A DNA stretch of 44,161 bases. Source: Chloroflexota bacterium (GTDB lineage: Bacteria; Chloroflexota; Dehalococcoidia; Lucifugimonadales; UBA3495). Every line of letters begins with the position of its first letter. The stretch's first letter is position 1. Shown in pieces: positions 43,117 through 44,161 of this stretch. The position numbers and the translations under genes were made by a program. The DNA lies in contig JAQBXL010000010.1 in NCBI GenBank assembly GCA_027624135.1, positions 1-44,161 on the forward strand, written 5' to 3'. The notes below the pieces were generated by a model, which saw nothing but the letters and a program-made list of their open reading frames with translations, was not told where the DNA came from and searched no databases.

Positions 43117-43626
43117 ATGAAACCGTCAACTGCCGACAACAATTCCGACCTCCACCTGACCCACTTGGATGAACAGGGCCGGGCCAAGATGGTGGACGTG
43201 GGCGACAAAGACATCACCAGCCGCGAGGCCGTGGCTCGGGGTCACGTTAGCATCCAGCCAGAGACGGCGCGGCTGATCAAAGAGGGTCTGATGAAGAAGG
43301 GCGACGTTCTGACCATCGCCCAACTGGCCGGCATCATGGGCGCAAAGAAGACTTCGGAATTGATCCCTCTATGCCACCCGCTGCCGCTGGACCGGGTGGA
43401 CGTTGACCTGGAACTGGACGAAGCGGCAGGCCGGATCAACATCAGCGCCACAGCCAAGACCACTGCCCGGACCGGCGTGGAGATGGAGGCGCTGACCGCT
43501 GTGTCTGTGGCGGCGCTAACCCTCTACGACATGTGCAAGTCGGTGGACCGGGGGATGCGCATCGAGGCCATCCGCCTAGTGCAGAAACGGGGCGGCCGCA
43601 GCGGAGAGATCATCCTAGAAGCCTAG
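43117..43626 (+). CDS. moaC: Cyclic pyranopterin monophosphate synthase MoaC
   Basis: MoaC converts the MoaA product to cyclic pyranopterin monophosphate. [18 protein letters not shown] opens the 169-residue protein. [37 protein letters not shown] and the active-site [10 protein letters not shown] follow, all conserved. It belongs with moaA upstream, although the lower-GC insertion now separates them. It is followed by the tandem repeat region. Confidence 0.97.
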   Translation: MKPSTADNNSDLHLTHLDEQGRAKMVDVGDKDITSREAVARGHVSIQPETARLIKEGLMKKGDVLTIAQLAGIMGAKKTSELIPLCHPLPLDRVDVDLELDEAAGRINISATAKTTARTGVEMEALTAVSVAALTLYDMCKSVDRGMRIEAIRLVQKRGGRSGEIILEA

Positions 43627-43684
43627 GCGGCGTGCCGCGTTTTCATGGGACGGCGGCCTCGTCTAGAGGAGCGCCAAGTCCCCA

Positions 43685-44042
43685 TCCGCTCATGGTGAGC
43701 TCGTCGAACCAGCCTCTCGCAAGAGCCGTATCTCACAGAGTAGTCCTTCGACAAGCTCAGGATGAGCGGAGATGGTACAAACCCGTCGGTCCGCTCATGG
43801 TGAGCCCGTCGGTGTCCGCTCATGGTGAGCTCGTCGAACCACTCTCTCGCAAGAGCCGTATCTCACAGATTAGTCCTTCGACAAGCTCAGGATGAGCGGA
43901 GATGGTACAAACCCGTCGGTCCGCTCACAGTGAGCCTGTCGGTGTCCGCTCATGGTGAGCCCGTCGAACCAGCCTCTCGCAAGAGCCGTATCTCACAGAT
44001 TAGTCCTTCGACAAGCTCAGGATGACCGGAGATGGTACAAAC
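43685..44042. repeat. 130-bp tandem repeat, about 2.75 copies, each holding an 84-bp palindromic element
   Basis: Units start at 43685, 43815 and 43945, each beginning TCCGCTCATGGTGAGC. Each unit contains an 84-base element with inverted ends (CCGCTCATGGTGAGC and its imperfect complement CTCAGGATGAGCGG), then GATGGTACAAAC and a shorter half-copy. The third unit is broken after ACAAAC by the insertion sequence. The single relative at 569-653 shows that the 84-base part is the dispersed element. Frames through it are not genes. Positions 43627-43684 contain nothing recognisable. Confidence 0.92.
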
Positions 44043-44161
44043 TGAGGTGGTATCGGTTTTTTAGACAGCTAGTTAAGAGAGGGTCCCGCTCCTAAGATGA
44101 CAGAAATAAAGGAGCAGAACCATGAAACAATCACGTAAGAAGCATAGCCCGTCCTTCAAGG
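44043..44161 (+). mobile_element. Left end of an IS3-family-like insertion sequence
   Basis: The tandem repeat is interrupted at 44042/44043, where TGAGGTGGTATCGG begins, a TG-starting end as in IS3 elements. It leads into a transposase reading frame at 44122. Only the first 119 bases are in the window. Confidence 0.7.
44122..44161 (+). CDS. 5' end of an IS3-type transposase OrfA (helix-turn-helix), cut by the window edge
   Basis: The 13 visible codons read MKQSRKKHSPSFK, the usual opening of IS3-family OrfA proteins (MKxSRKKHSxxFK, followed in full genes by a helix-turn-helix). AAAGGAG lies eight bases before the ATG. The rest, including any frameshifted OrfB, is outside the window. Confidence 0.75.
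   Translation, partial: MKQSRKKHSPSFK

Noticed and set aside
43627-43660. Small inverted repeat GCGGCGTGCCGC followed by GTTTT after moaC as a terminator
   Set aside because: The stem is only four base pairs with a realistic loop, too weak to call.
43685-44042. Direct repeats that could suggest a CRISPR array
   Set aside because: The period is 130 bases with near-identical units and no unique spacers; no cas genes are present.

Overview
The window (44,161 bases, GC-rich by eye) looks like part of a chromosome from an uncultured bacterium. The best guess is Chloroflexota, in the Dehalococcoidia/SAR202 neighbourhood. This rests on an 11-gene complex I cluster without nuoE/F/G, a heme-free (CCG-type) succinate dehydrogenase, a threonyl-tRNA synthetase without a TGS domain, DUF1501/DUF1800 proteins and a family III CoA-transferase. 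The placement is an inference from gene content; no rRNA or tRNA gene was found to test it.

Layout. (1) 1-9,700: an ArsR repressor coupled to a gene cut by the window edge, prfB with its programmed +1 frameshift, two tandem acetyl-xylan-esterase-like hydrolases, a SRPBCC protein, plsY, thrS, a DUF433/DUF5615 toxin-antitoxin pair lying between two copies of the thrS 3' end, an orphan RHH antitoxin with a beheaded toxin, and a cupin/discoidin lipoprotein. (2) 9,790-21,370, all on the plus strand: a YyaL-type thioredoxin-fold protein, an NmrA-like reductase, a DUF1501-DUF1800-NHL cluster, monomeric isocitrate dehydrogenase, malate dehydrogenase and a class III aminotransferase. (3) 21,377-38,650, all on the minus strand: a metallo-beta-lactamase-fold hydrolase, sdhA-sdhB-CCG subunit, NUDIX, NAD kinase, and nuoA-B-C-D-H-I-J-K-(DUF2007)-L-M-N. 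(4) 38,900-44,161, plus strand: CoA-transferase, RdgB, moaA, a lower-GC pair (HEPN-like protein plus RNase HI), moaC, a 130-bp tandem repeat, and the left end of an IS3-like element.

How it fits together. Region 3 is the respiratory core: succinate dehydrogenase and complex I feed the quinone pool, and the isocitrate and malate dehydrogenases of region 2 supply reducing equivalents. Promoter-like sites were found before arsR, prfB, the esterase pair, thrS, the DUF1501 cluster, icd, sdhA, nuoA and the CoA-transferase. A strong hairpin terminator closes the sdh end.

The main curiosities concern small repeats and insertions. A GGGGGATTT-type palindromic element sits in frame inside rdgB. A 100-bp duplication of thrS flanks a toxin-antitoxin module. 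A DUF2007 gene inside the nuo operon has a duplicated tail that abuts nuoL. A HEPN-RNase HI pair has been inserted into the moa locus. The arsR promoter appears leaderless, with a palindromic operator over the start codon.
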